Source: Perognathus longimembris pacificus
Lineage: Eukaryota > Chordata > Mammalia > Rodentia > Heteromyidae
Reading direction: 5' to 3'
Length of the DNA stretch: 64,000 nucleotides
Assembly: GCF_023159225.1 (NCBI RefSeq)
Contig: NC_063170.1
Location: 61,099,208-61,163,207, forward strand
Part shown: positions 34,812 to 46,451 of the stretch, one piece after another
How the letters are laid out: every line of letters begins with the position of its first letter
How positions within the stretch are numbered: position 1 is the first letter of the stretch
The notes under the pieces: generated by a model
The model's input: the letters and a program-made list of their open reading frames with translations, nothing else
Database searches by the model: none
Told to the model about the DNA's origin: nothing
Made by a program: the position numbers and the translations under genes

Positions 34812-35048
34812 AATCTTAGTATGCCATAGTGATTAAAAATGAAAGCTTATTGCTTATACCCTGGATTCAAATTCCTCACCAACTTTGACTTTGTGTAAAA
34901 TTTTCAACTTTTCTAAGTTTCAGTTTCCTCTAAACAATGATAAAGAAAATAGCTATCTTGTGGGTTTCTGTGAAGATGAAATAAGCAAACACACAAAATA
35001 TGTTAAAAACAGTGACTGGAAGATCACAAATGGCAAATTGTTATTATT
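34812..35048 (+). mobile_element. MIR SINE, sense
   Basis: ATGCCATAGTGATTAAAAAT, CTGGATTCAAATTCC, TTTCAGTTTCCTCTAAACAATG and TGAAGATGAAATAAGCAAAC follow the MIR order (agtggttaagag ... gggttcgaatccc ... tcagtttcctcatctg ... aggattaaatgag). Confidence 0.75.
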
Positions 35049-36005
35049 ATCCATTTGGTGATTTCATTTAAAGGATATATAAATATTCACGAGTTTCACT
35101 GTTGGCTGATTCAATCTGTTTCAATCACATATATTATTAGATAGAAAACAAAAACAATTTCCACAGCAGCATTTGATGCAGAATTATATATATATATTGA
35201 AACACTGTTTGCCAATATAGCACTCAATGCTTACAGTAGGTTCTTCTTTGACAATGTACTTTTTGCAAGAAGTAGCTAAAGGAGATACTATTCTGTTGTG
35301 CTTGAGAACTTTCCTGATGTAATTCTCTGGTTTAACACCTAACTGGGAATGGAAGTGCTGCCCAGGAGCCAGCGGGAAGGCTGGGAACACATCCAGTTGG
35401 GCAAGATGTCTAGCCAAATCTTGGCTCTAAGTAAGTCTGAATGTTACAGGGTGACGCAGAGCAGGCCAGGTAAAACAGAGTGAGGAAGGTGGAGCTTGTC
35501 TATGTACGTGCTCACTGTAGGCAGATATCCAGATAGGCAACACCACTGCCTATTCCTGAAAATACAGGTTGTTTGCTCTTGTAGTATAAAGGGAGCCTGA
35601 TTCCAGTCAGACTATCATAGAGCCCACCTGCCCTGCTAAGGATGTCAGATCTTATCCCAGTGGAAAGAGGAAGCAACTGGAAGGCTTGAAACTGGAAGAT
35701 TACTTGGCATCATTAGTAAGAGGAAACCAGGATCTTTATGAAGAGAATTCTTACTGTGGTTCTGTGCAATGGGATAGCTGAAAAGAGAGAAAATGTTTAA
35801 TTTTACTAAATTATTTAGTATATAGCTGAAAGAGTAGATGTTTATGTGTAAGAATTTCATTGATAACACATTGATAACTTTTTACATAATGGCATTCATT
35901 AGAATACTAGAAACATGATTCTGGTGAGGGAATCCACAGGCTTCTCTTTACAGTCAAAGGGACCTAGGGCACAGGAAGACATTAAGAATCTCTAAGGGAG
36001 TACCG
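35049..36005. other. Unique DNA
   Basis: A (TA)n patch lies at 35188-35199. 35340-35640 is more GC-rich than its surroundings but shows no recognisable family or exon. Confidence 0.4.
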
Positions 36006-36335
36006 ATATCCTCCATGGTTCATATGTTAGAGTCAGGCCCATAGTTCTACTGGGAATGGTGGACCCATCAGGAAGTGAGCCACATGGAAGGAAATCTGGT
36101 CATGGAGAAGGCCACTGACCTCTCCTCTTCCTCCCTCTTTTGCTTCCCAGGTGTCATGAAGAGTGCAGCTTGCCCTCCATACTTTCTGCCGTAGTTTATT
36201 CCCTAACTACAAGCCCAAAGCCAATAGAAACATGAAACTGAAGCCTCTGAAATCATGAGAAAAGTCATGATTTTCCTCCTTAAAAGTTTGTTTATTTCAG
36301 ACATTCGTGACAGTAACAGAAGGACTAGCATATAT
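36006..36335 (+). mobile_element. ERVL-MaLR-type LTR, solo, old
   Basis: GGTTCATATGTTAGAGTCAG, GGACCCATCAGGAAGTGAGCC and TCTGGTCATGGAGAAGG at the left, with GAAGCCTCTGAAATCATGAG, CTCCTTAAAAGTTTGTTTATT and CAGACATTCGTGACAGTAAC at the right, give the layout of a MaLR LTR, whose right half includes the polyadenylation region. No internal retroviral sequence is attached. It is a relic with no coding content. Confidence 0.6.
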
Positions 36336-38623
36336 CAGAGACGGTAATATTCCTATGGTATATACCAGAAGAATAGCCAAGTGCTCAAGTGCTTATTTTA
36401 TAATCCCACCCAGACAAAATTAAAGTGATTAAACAAATTATTATAATTATTGGTATCTGCAGCAATTGTTTTTGCTGTATTTGCTAGCCAGACCTTTCAA
36501 AATATCAGATCATCTCTTTTAAAGCTGGTCCCTTTGCCACCTTTCAGGCCACAAACCTTAGGTTGCTTCACATTTCTTCTGTGTGCACCCAGTACACTGT
36601 GGCTTTTCTCTAGGATGTTTCATCAGCTCCTTCCTTCCACTCCTGGAAACACCATTCATTGCAACCAACTAGTTCAACCAATAGGAAGTCATTCAGTCTA
36701 TGTGGTCTCAGTGGTGTTTCCATTCCCAATCACATAGCAAAGTTATGCCGATCAATCATTGTATCACAGGTCCCCAACCATACGACTTGAGCTTGTCCAA
36801 TACAGCAACTCAGATTTTTAAGGAATTCCTTGACAAGATTCCCACTGGATTTCAAATGGACTATGCAAAGGGAGCTCTTGTAATGACCTTTGCCATTCAA
36901 GTAAAAAGCTTGATACTAGAGAAAGAAATTAATTTTCCAAATGCTACAGCAAGGAATCAGGAGAAAATGAGTTTGAGTGACAGTATTTGATCCCTGAAGC
37001 TAAAGTGAACAGTGAACTTTGTAAATTCATGAGCCAAGTGGTTTGCTTTATATTAAAAAAAAAGAGAGAAAAAACAACAAAACTTTATAACGTGAGTTTT
37101 TAAAAAAAAATTCCCAGCATGAATATCAGATGCTCATGCACTTTGTAAGCAAACTTCATGTGGTTCACAGCCTATAGTAGATTCATTACTTCCCAGTTGA
37201 ATTGTAAATTTTAGAATATAAAATTTCAGGACAAGAGTCACTTCCCTTAGGGTTAAAGTAGAATATTAGATCCCAAAGTAGATAAAGCTGTTGGAATCCT
37301 ATCTTTAGTCAGCCATTATGATTAAAAAAAAAACATTCCTTAGGCAGAATTTATCCATTGTAAACCATCCACAGAAGACTCCTATAGAGTTAGGCTAATA
37401 GAACACATTCCTGTTTCCAGGTCAAAGGAACTAAGTCCGGTTTCTGTAAGGATGAGGCATATGAATCTCCATTTGATTCAAACATCTGGTGACTCTCACT
37501 TGGACAAGGGTCTAAGAATCCCTTTCTTGATGGCTCCTCACATGCTTACGTAGTTACACACTTGTGGGAGGGTATGGTGCTAATTCCTGATGGAATATTT
37601 TTTGTTTGTATTTTTAAAACATTTGTATTTGAAGTTATTGTTTGAGGGTTTGGAATTGTAATTTATTATGCTCAAACTGTACTCTATTCAGTCACTTCTG
37701 AAGCTCTTAGTACGAAACAGATTCCCAGGTCTTATTCTAGATTCAGTCCACATGGGAAGAGCTCTGAAAAAATCTGTATTTTTTTTTTGTACATTGAGTT
37801 TCTCAGGTAATTGGTAGAATCTTGAAGTTTTACAGACTCCTGAAATGGAGAGAGTAAGGGGGAAAACACCTGAATAATAGGCAGAATAGGAAGAGAAAAT
37901 TAAACCTGAAATATTTGAATTTCATTTTTACTCCATCACATTTCTCTACTTGGAATTGATATTTCCTCTCTTGCACACACAGCATTTTTTATCCCTAGAG
38001 TTTACAATTCATGGTTCTCTTTTTATCAAACAATTCAAGCCACTCGCAGGTATCAGCTAGTTTTTAATTAGGGACATTTCTAAGGAAAAGTCTTGGGTGC
38101 TCTTGTGGGCATTTCTCTGTGCACATTTTGTCCCTAGCCAGAAGGGCTTAGTTCTTGAAGCAGTTTAGGGTATAAAGTCAAAATTGAGCATCAAGTTGAA
38201 AATGTGAAAATGTGGCTGTATTCATGAAGTAAACTTACTGTAAGCTGAGAATTCCATTTTTTATCCCTCAGTTAAAATTGACTTTGAGTTATGCACACAT
38301 TTCAGCAATAGGAAAAACCATTATTTATCTCTTTTCAGATATGGGGTTTGGCATCTTTTTCAAAGTAGCTGTACAAACTGGGTTGAGCATAGGTAAGCAG
38401 AAATGCTGCAGTTTAAGAAATTTTTGACAATGGCTTCAGGTAAAAATAAGAACTTCCACTTTGTAAACTATCCATTGATGTTGGGGGGGTTAAAAAGGTG
38501 TATTAATATCATTTTTAATTTTATGAAATGGATAGTTTATTTAATTTGATAACTCATGAGAGATAGAGGGAGAGAGGAATTAGTGAGGGAGGAAGAAAGA
38601 GTGCCAGAGTAAGAGCGAGAGAG

Positions 38624-38663
<40 letters not shown>

Positions 38664-39897
38664 ACAGGCTTCCTTAATCAGTTGTCTATATTTGACAACT
38701 GTGCCCATTATTTCCATATGGGATACAGATCTATTATTAATTCTGATACATACTTAAAATGATCAATTTTGCATTGAACATTTTTCACACTTGTGGTTAA
38801 GACAAAAGAATGCCCTACTTTTTTCCACATAGATATACTTATTTTATCTTATGATTGTGAAGAATGTATATCTTGTAATATAGAATACAATAATATCTTA
38901 TGAGTATGCAGAATATATACATATATAATATGTATGGAATGAAATTTTAACTCAGTCTCTAGAAATAAAGTCTCTGAATAAGGATTCATCCAATAGTTCA
39001 TTTCTAGTAAACCCAGGAAACAAACAGATTGGACAACTACAACAATTGAAATGTGTGCCAATATCTCCTAGTCACAGCAACTATAGAGTAGGAAGCTATA
39101 CCAACCATGCCAACATTTGGCTGTGACAGGAGCCTATGTGATCTTCTCAAGCCTCAGTAATTTACTAAGAATTTACTAGGTGCAGGAAGGGGATTCAATT
39201 GAAACACTCAGGGCCCCAAACTCTGGTGTTAGCATGGAAATTTCAGAAAGAGTCCATAGAGGAGACAGTAGAGATAGCAAAGTCATGCAATTCTTAAGTC
39301 ATTATCCATTATAAAGCATATATTTGTGTGGCTGAGGATGAATTTTGTTTTAATATCATGTAACGAGTATCAACTCGATGGAATTACTTCACTAACACTG
39401 ACTAAGTACTTGGAAGTGAGAATCCTGGGAGACATTAAAAGGATAATGCTCTTGGTTCAAAGACTGGAGAAAATGCATATTGATATTTTAGAAGCAATGA
39501 GCTACCACAGTGATAGTCCCAGGAGTTATGAACCACTGACTTGAATTCTGATCGGTACCAGGGTGTAAATGGCAGAACCCAATATTCTGTTAAAAAAATA
39601 GACAAAAAACCTGGAAGAGCATACTGAGTTGTATTCTGTTTCTATTGTATTCAGTTTCAATTATCTTGTGGTTATCGCCCATAAGCAAATGGCTGACATG
39701 AATAGGCACCCATGACTTCCATATATAGTCTTAATTTGTTTAGTTTCTAGAGACTAAGTTGTTTTTCTAGAGATTAGGTTTTCTGAGGGCTGGTATTATA
39801 ACTGCAATGCTCATATGGGTATACCAAGCATGCGATTGTTACAATGGTAGTTGACATATAATTTTTATTTGCTTTCTCTGGTGTATCAAAGAATATG
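36336..39897. other. Mostly unique DNA
   Basis: No gene was recognised. Contains the (GA)n tract at 38559-38660 and short A/T runs. An open frame at 36700-36990 (96 codons) has no recognised similarity. Confidence 0.4.
38559..38660. repeat. (GA)n-rich purine tract
   Basis: Degenerate GAGAGA/GGGAGG/GCGAGA purines ending in an uninterrupted (GA)n of about 36 bp (38625-38660). Confidence 0.92.
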
Positions 39898-40085
39898 CTT
39901 TGTGGGTGGTAGCTCACAACTGTGATGCTGCTATTCTGAAAGCTAAACTAGGGAGTTCACAGATTCAAGGTCAGCCCAGGAAAAGCTCAAAATTAAAAAT
40001 AATAATTAAAATGAGTAGGGATGTTATTCAATAGAACACTTCTGCATAATATGTTAGAAGCTCTGGGTGCAATACTCTCCAAGTC
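39898..40085 (+). mobile_element. B1+ID fusion SINE (B1-dID-like), diverged
   Basis: A B1-like unit (GTGGGTGGTAGCTCACAAC, GATTCAAGGTCAGCCCAGG) is followed by an ID-like unit (about 40012-40085: GTAGGGATGTTATTCAATAG, GAAGCTCTGGGTGCAATAC). The fusion order matches the element at 7936, here in sense orientation. Confidence 0.6.
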
Positions 40086-40109
40086 TTTTGTCTCTCTTCC
40101 TCTTTTTCT

Positions 40110-40322
40110 CTTCGTATTGTCAGTCACAGAGCTTGAACGCAGAGCTTGAACTCAAAGCTAGCTCTCTACCTCTTTGAGCTACAGCCCATTTCCAGTTTTC
40201 TGGTGGTTAGATGGAGATAAGCATCTCATGGATTTTCCTGCCTTGTCTGGCTTCTAGCCATGATCCGCAAATCTGTCTCCTGAGTAGCTAGGATTATTGG
40301 CATGAGCCATCAATGCCTGGCT
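40110..40322 (-). mobile_element. Geo-type SINE
   Basis: The minus strand reads AGCCAGGCATTGATGGCTCA, AATCCTAGCTACTCAGGAG, CTTATCTCCATCTAACCACC, then the right half with GTAGAGAGCTAGC. It is followed on the head side by (CT)n. Confidence 0.78.
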
Positions 40323-40323
40323 A

Positions 40324-40367
40324 TCTCTCTCTCTCTCTCTCTCTCTTTTTCTCTCTCTCTCTCTCTC
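40324..40367. repeat. (CT)n microsatellite
   Basis: Two CT runs separated by TTTT, at the 5' (head) side of the minus-strand Geo SINE. Confidence 0.92.
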
Positions 40368-40849
40368 AAATCATAATTGATAAAGGCTACTGGTTAATTT
40401 GTATTTCCATGGGCACTTGAAGCTAAGAGTGTCTTAGAAAAATGTGTATAACAAAGGGAACTTGGTCAAATTTTGTTTGCTTGTATGATGAGCCTAGTTG
40501 TACTTTTCTTAAAAGGGCAGCTTCCTATATCACTAGCTGAATTTAAGTTATCAATATTACCAATTGATTCAATGTTAGTGTTTATTTTTATTACTTGTTA
40601 GATAAATCCAAATAAAATATAATATATTGTATGAAAAAAGAACACAGAGTATGTTTAATAGATGAAAAAATAAAAATAGAATTATAAACATACAAAACAT
40701 GTCGTACATTTTGTTCAGAATTTCATACCTATTTCCACTCTGTGTATAATTTAAATTATGGATTAATCAGAGATTTGTCAGAGTCTTCTGAAGAGCATGC
40801 ACAAAACTAGAGATTTGTGCAAATGTGAGGCTCATTAGAGAGGTCAGTT

Positions 40850-41068
40850 TGTGAGGCTTGAACTTAGGGCCTGGGCTCAGTCCCTCAGCTTTTGCACACA
40901 ATGCTAGCTCTATCACTTGAGCCACCTCTCCATGTCCAGCTTTATTTTTTATGATTAACTGGAGATAGGAATCTCATGGACTTGCCTGCCCAGGCTGGCT
41001 TTGAACTGCAATCCTCAGCTCTCAACCTCCTGAATAGCTAGGATTACAGGTGTGAGCCCCTGGTATCT
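40850..41068 (-). mobile_element. Geo-type SINE
   Basis: The minus strand reads ACCAGGGGCTCACACCTG, TAATCCTAGCTATTCAGG, GCAGTTCAAAGCCAGCCTGG, TATCTCCAGTTAATC, then GTGATAGAGCTAGC and GAGGGACTGAGCCC. Confidence 0.82.
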
Positions 41069-41300
41069 ACTTTAGCAACATTCTCTTTATGAACATGCTT
41101 TAGTCTCTTAATCTCAGTTCTCACTGATTTATGATTTCATTGGAGGATAATTAATCATGAGTCACAAGTTTCACTTTAATGTGCAAAAGGAATCTCAAGG
41201 TTTACCAGGCATGCATGATGGTTCACTAGCAGTTTTGCTAGTTTTCCACAAGAAATTAACTTGTTATGAGCAGTAGAAATAATAAAAATCTAATCTTTAC

Positions 41301-41342
<42 letters not shown>

Positions 41343-42427
41343 GTGTGTGTGTGTGAAACATGTATCTGAATTCTTTGTGAACCAGCTGAAAAAAAAAAGA
41401 GCCCTTAAAATCTTGAACTTAAAGTTTAAAAAGGCTGTGTGTTCAAAAAGAAAATCGACTGGGAGTGAGCTGGAGATACCATCATCCAGTCTCATAAAGC
41501 TCTCAAGAGTTTCCAAATGCAGAAACTGCTCAAGTACATGGTGGGCTGGATTGTCTTCCCCTCTCATTCACATACAGCATAAATCTGCCTGTCTCAGTTT
41601 CACCCTTTTGATCTGAATCCTTTCTGTTTGAGTAAAGCTGAATGAACACAGCTTTTCACCTCTGGGGCAACCCTTCACCTCATATTTTCTTCTCCAATCT
41701 TTTTTCTGTACCTCAGATCTGGTTTGAAAATTCCTCTTTCACCATCTCAATTTTTTTCTCCACATGTCCATACATACATTCATTGTTCTCCTTTAGCAAC
41801 ATGCTGGTTTATTCATAGTCCTTTCAGTGTTATGAGAACAGTCTATTTCTGGCATAAAAATGGAGTCAGAGTATCATCACACTTGTTCTTGAAATACATA
41901 TTTCTATGAGAGCCTTAAATTTGAAGAGAAATGGCATCTTTTTTTATGTTTCCATATCATACTACTTCCTTCTATCGATCTTGTGGTCAATTAAACTCCT
42001 TCAGGCTTTTAACTCAGGGGGCTTGAAACCACACTGCTATTCCTGTAATTGCATAGGTGGACTATTTAGACTCAAGAAGTAAGTCATTGCATTTGTCATT
42101 TTTATAGTTTTCTGGTTTCAAAAAAAGACCATAATGGGAATGACTCGAGCTCTCTGTAAAACTTCTAATTGGATCTACAACCACTTTGAAAGCTATAGCC
42201 ACTACCTTTCCTAAAGTGTTCAAACACTTAAATTTTAAGACAAAATTTAAAAGCATGATTTAGAATTTTATTTTAGCAGAGTGGCAAGTTGGCTTGGCTA
42301 GCCAACCACCATGATTTCAGATTAAGGAAGTGGTAAGATCTACCAGGGTAAAGAGTTTTTTTTATCTGTGATGTTCACTGAGCCAGCTCTAGAAGCAGGC
42401 TCTCTCTCATATCTTAGAATGAATGAG
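41069..42427. other. Unique DNA with one (TG)n tract
   Basis: The only feature recognised is the microsatellite at 41303. Confidence 0.4.
41303..41355. repeat. (TG)n microsatellite
   Basis: TG dinucleotides with a single TATGG interruption near 41339-41343. Confidence 0.93.
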
Positions 42428-42540
42428 TTGATATGCCAGGTAATTTCCATGTACTAAATAATTTAATTCTTCTAATAGCCACAAGGGATAAATGCTATTT
42501 TTATTCCACAAATGACAAAGTGAGGTTTCCACTTCCAGAT
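42428..42540 (-). mobile_element. MIR SINE remnant, antisense
   Basis: TGCCAGGTAATTTCCATGTA, AATTTAATTCTTCTAATAGCC, TGCTATTTTTATTCC and CAAATGACAAAGTGAGG match the antisense MIR order (gccaggcac ... tttaatcctcacaac ... ccccattttacagatgaggaaac). Confidence 0.65.
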
Positions 42541-42674
42541 TTCAGAGTGAATATTGATCAGTTCCTGGAAATTAACTCTAACATGTATAGGGGAAACAAG
42601 GAGCTACTAGCAAAAAAAAAAAATAAGATTTCCTGGAAATATTGACTATTTTGTATGTAAAATGGAGCTATGCG

Positions 42675-42800
42675 TTCACTTGATCAGCAAACATTGGGTA
42701 CCCTTTGTATGTCAAGAACTATCTTGAGTGCTATTGAGAGCTGAGGAATGAAGGACAGCTTCTGAATTCAAATAGCTGTCAATCATACTCAAAACATCAA
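42675..42800 (-). mobile_element. Possible L2 LINE remnant, antisense
   Basis: CAGCAAACATTGGGTACCC, TTTGTATGTCAAGAACTATC and GAGTGCTATTGAGAGCTGAGG resemble antisense L2 3' sequence (acaaatatttattgagc ... tatgtgccaggcac). Alignment by eye. Confidence 0.4.
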
Positions 42801-43719
42801 CACTGAAAGAAAGGTAAGACAAGCAGCAAGTGTGAAGATGGAGAACCACTTGTGTGTTTGTGTCAGCATCAGAGTAAATGAGATCAAAACTCAGAAGCAA
42901 GCCATTACAAAAGAGAAAACTTAAAAAATGTCCAGAGAGAGGTCCCAGTACTGGAAATCAAATTACAAAATAGAATCTGACAGGAACTCTGTTTGAACTA
43001 CATGCAGGATTAAAAGAGGAAGCCCACTGTGAGACACAGGTCAAGATTTATGAGCAAGACTTCCTGTTGACAAGAAAGCCATTGGACTCATAAATAAGAC
43101 TGTGCAAAATGAAGGTCATTTTTCACTCATGAGGATGGAATTAATTCACTGAAGCGAAGCAAGGTTTTCAGTTGGTCTGATGTAGCTAGTTAAATGATTT
43201 GTGTCTATTTTGTACCCTTGATGTCAGCAGGCATTTTTTTGTCACAGGACTTCCAACGTTATAAATATCTCTTTTGGATTTGGGGGTATCTAGATGTTTC
43301 TTTTGGCAACTATAACAATAGTATCTCTAAATCTCACTTAGAAGGGTTGAGGTTTCACTCTCAGGATAAAGCTCTATCTGTAGTTGCAATAGACTATATA
43401 GCCTGAATCAAATGCATAATGCACACATATCCCTGCCCAGTTTGTTCTGTTGCTATATTAGACTATTTGCCTAATTTGACTTTCCCCATTTAGAGCAATC
43501 ATGTGTTATCAGGGAGCAAGCTTAATCTCTGTGCAAAGAGAGAATGAGAAGATGCAGTGCAAAATGATAATAATAATCAGAAGTGGAAATTATTCCTTCA
43601 GACCTTCTATTCTTTGAGGGTCCATTAATCTCAATTCCTGTGACCATTAGTAACTGCTATCAGAAAAGCATTTGCAAGTGTTAACACTTGCTCTTGATTC
43701 CAACGAGAAACTTTGACTC
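42801..43719. other. Unique DNA
   Basis: Nothing recognised. Confidence 0.4.
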
Positions 43720-44370
43720 CTTCCTAGCATTGGTTCCATACCTGTTAATAATAGGAGAGAGGATGGTGGCTATGGTGCTAACAGGTTTAGACTTCCCTCA
43801 ATTTATTCAAATTGAAGTTTGTTGGGCCTTCTCTCTGCGTTTAGGAATGTTATTGTATCAAATTCAGTATGATTTTGGCCATCACTTCTACAAACATCCT
43901 TACTCCTTTTTCTCCAATTATACCTATGATGGATTACATGATGTTGCTTTCAAGGTCTCTGGAGCTCAGCTCACTTTTTCTTTTATTTTTCTTTTATTCA
44001 TGTTTCTGGGTGATTCCAACTGCTCTGTCATCAAGTTTGCTTGGTGTATTGCTAATTCACTTCTATTTTGCCTCACTAGTAAGTTTGTTCTAACAATTAT
44101 TACAATTTTCAATTCTATATTTCTAATTTGAAAAATACAATGTTCCTAGTTTATGTTATTTTTTCTGTTTCTTTGTTTTCCCATGTACCCCAAGTCTTTT
44201 CTTTTTAAATCAAGTCTTACTGATTTAAAGCATTTAATCACTAAGTCTAATGTTTGGGCTTCCTTGGGGATTTTTTTTTTGTTTAATGATGTGATTTCTG
44301 ATAGAGATGTGTGTGTTGACTTTGGTTTTTACATTATAGAAGTTTTTTTTTTTTTTCCAACTTAAAGTAT
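43720..44370 (-). mobile_element. Old LINE-1 5' UTR/ORF1-region remnant, antisense
   Basis: On the minus strand, AGACCTTGAAAGCAACATC, GTAATCCATCATAGGTATAA, TTGGAGAAAAAGGAG and GAAGTGATGGCCAAAATC follow the order of the ORF1 middle region of mammalian L1 (rgacctatgggac ... ccaayattcgc ... ggagaagag ... ataatggctgaaaa). Upstream of it the strand is A-rich, as in L1 ORF1. The 147-codon open frame on the plus strand (43688-44131) is the antisense shadow of this decayed element, not a gene. Confidence 0.5.
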
Positions 44371-45510
44371 TATCCGGAAATCATACCTATCTCTCTAAAA
44401 GACTTGAGAGACTTTTCTGAAGAGGACATTAGAATGACCAATAGACACAGGAAGTAATGCTTAACATCTCTGGCCATAAAAGAAATGCAAATCTAAACAT
44501 TAATATTCCACCTCACCCCAGTTGGAATGGCCAGTATCAAGAAATCTAATAACAACAGATGCTGGCAAGGATGTGGCTAAAGGGAATGCTACTATGCTGT
44601 TGGTGGGAGTGCAGATTTGTTCAACCACTCTGGAAAGCAGTATGGAGGTTCCTCAAGACTAAACATAGAGATCCCCTACAACTCAGAAATTCCACTTCTG
44701 GGCATTTACCGAAAAGACCACAAATAAGGCCCTACTAAAGCTACCAGCACAACCGTGTTCACTGCAGTATTATTTACCATAGCTAAGATATGGAACCAAC
44801 CCTCAGTAGATGAAACTAAGATATGGAACAATATCCCTCAGTAGATGAAGGGGTCAAGAAAATCTGGTACATATACACAATGGAATTATATGCTTCCATC
44901 AGAAAAAAAAATGTCATTGCCCTACACATAAGGAAATGGAAAGACTTGGAAATAATCATATTAAGTGAAGTAAGCCAGATTCAAAGAAACCTAGACTCCA
45001 TGGATTCCCTCACTTGTAATAATTAATATATGTCCAAGATAGTCATAGGAAAGTATGGCAATAGCTCACTAGCTATGTACATATGACCATATAAGATGAT
45101 GCTAATTGAAATAAACTCCAAGATATGGAAACAATTGGTTTTTCTGTACTATATGAAGTTATTTCTTTTTTCTTTCATTTTTCCCCCTATGGTTTATCCC
45201 CTGTTGCCACTATATTTAATTTCGGTACCCTGTGTATTGTACATATGTCTATCTGAATGAGGGAAGGAAAGCTGAACATCAAAATGGTGAGACAAACGAC
45301 AAAGGTGGAACCAATGCAACAGTGATATTCACAACACAATATGTTAGAAACGAACTTTACAACTTTCTGGAGATTGGGCGTGGGGGGATGAAAGTGGGAG
45401 AAAAATAAGGGAGAGGGTAACAAGTATAACAAGAAATATACTACCTTACATATATAACTGTAACACCTCTATACATCACTTTGACAATTAAAAAATAAAA
45501 ATTTTAAAAA
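44371..45510 (+). pseudogene. LINE-1 ORF2 C-terminal pseudogene and 3' UTR, sense
   Basis: This 5'-truncated L1 copy holds the end of ORF2, the L1 endonuclease/reverse-transcriptase protein. Only the C-terminal cysteine-rich part and final stretch are represented; the endonuclease and reverse-transcriptase domains are absent. Recognisable blocks are the NRCWQGCG-like segment (about 44550), PLLGIY (about 44695-44710), IAKIWNQPS (about 44775-44805), and IWYIYTMELYASIRKK with LSEVSQ and a final CNN stop (44850-45026). Frames are broken by in-frame stops and a 33-bp tandem duplication at 44783-44849, so it is inactive. The 3' UTR follows (TATGACCATATAAGATGATG, ACATCAAAATGGTGAGACAA, GTAACACCTCTATACATCAC) and ends in an A-rich tail near 45487-45510. 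Confidence 0.9.
44783..44849. repeat. 33-bp tandem duplication inside L1 ORF2
   Basis: CTAAGATATGGAACCAACCC...GTAGATGAA (44783-44814) is repeated at 44816-44849 with a small difference (ACAATATCC for ACCAACC). Confidence 0.9.
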
Positions 45511-46183
45511 GATTTGCTTTTGTTACTGGTATCTCTTGTTACTGTGGCAACTTTTTATTGTTTGCTCTCAGCTCTCATGACCACTTACGTAAAATTTGCT
45601 TAGTTTTAGCATGTGACCCTGAAGTCTCAGCTCTTTTAGTTTCATTTTCAGCTAGTTATTGGACAAAGATATTATTGTCCTTTATGAAACCGCATGCCTT
45701 AATACTGTATATTAATTGTACTGTCAGGAGTTTCATAGTCTTTCCATACCTAGATATATGTTCTTCAATAACTTACTCCTTTTTGATTCACCCTCCCTTC
45801 TTACCTCTACATTGGTACATATGAGATTCATTACATCACATTCATATTTGCATGCAATGTGAGAGGATGATATTTACACCCCACACCCTCATTGATGTCC
45901 CCCAAATAGCTCACCTTTTAATGTTCCTGTTCCTTTCCCCACTTTCTACATATGAGATGAAGTGTGTGATATTCACCTATTTGAATTTGATTGTTTTCAA
46001 CATGCACTTCTGCTTCAAAACCTGGTAGTGTGAACCTCTACCTCAACCCCCTTCTCCTCCTGTGAAGAAGATCAGCCAAAGGCAATGGTTTAGAATCTTC
46101 TCCACTATTTCAGGAGCATGTGCACAACTCTGTATCTGTTCAAGGAGGTGATGGTGGGAACTCTAAGCTCATTGTGCTGTTCC
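45511..46183. other. Mostly unassigned DNA with a possible old L1 piece
   Basis: 45511-45840 was not recognised. 45845-46030 is listed separately as possible antisense L1. Confidence 0.35.
45845..46030 (-). mobile_element. Possible old LINE-1 ORF2 3' fragment, antisense
   Basis: CACTTTCTACATATGAGATG, GTGTGATATTCACCTATTTG and TTCAACATGCAC resemble antisense L1 just before the ORF2 stop (tacatatgagagaaaacatg ... gatatttgtcttt ... ctcaacatgatg). Diverged. Confidence 0.35.
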
Positions 46184-46196
46184 TAGACCATTATTT

Positions 46197-46199
<3 letters not shown>

Positions 46200-46257
<58 letters not shown>

Positions 46258-46451
46258 GCCAGTCGTGGGCCTTGGACTCAGGGCCTGAGCACTGTCCCTG
46301 GCTTCTTCCCACTCAAGGCTAGCACTCTGCCACTTGAGCCACAGCGCCTCTTCTGGCCGTTTTCTGTATACGTGGTGCTGGGGAATCGAACCTAGGGCCT
46401 CGTGTATCCGAGGCAGGCACTCTTGCCACTAGGCTACATCCCCAGCCCCGT
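46200..46451 (-). mobile_element. Very young ID-like dimeric SINE with 57-nt A-tail
   Basis: A T-run at 46200-46256 is the poly-A tail on the minus strand. The body reads GGGGCTGGGGATGTAGCC, AGTGGCAAGAGTGCC, B box GGTTCGATTCC, ACGTATACAGAAAACGGCC, then the right half. A perfect 16-bp duplication TAGACCATTATTTTCT lies at 46184-46199 and 46452-46467. This is the longest SINE tail in the window, and such tails shorten quickly with time. Confidence 0.95.

Noticed and set aside
36700..36990. 96-codon frame
   Set aside because: No recognisable similarity or gene context; likely chance.
43688..44131. Open frame of 147 codons with hydrophobic segments
   Set aside because: It lies antisense across an old L1 ORF1-type remnant; T-rich DNA opposite an A-rich ORF1 naturally gives Phe/Leu-rich frames. 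No promoter or splice context.
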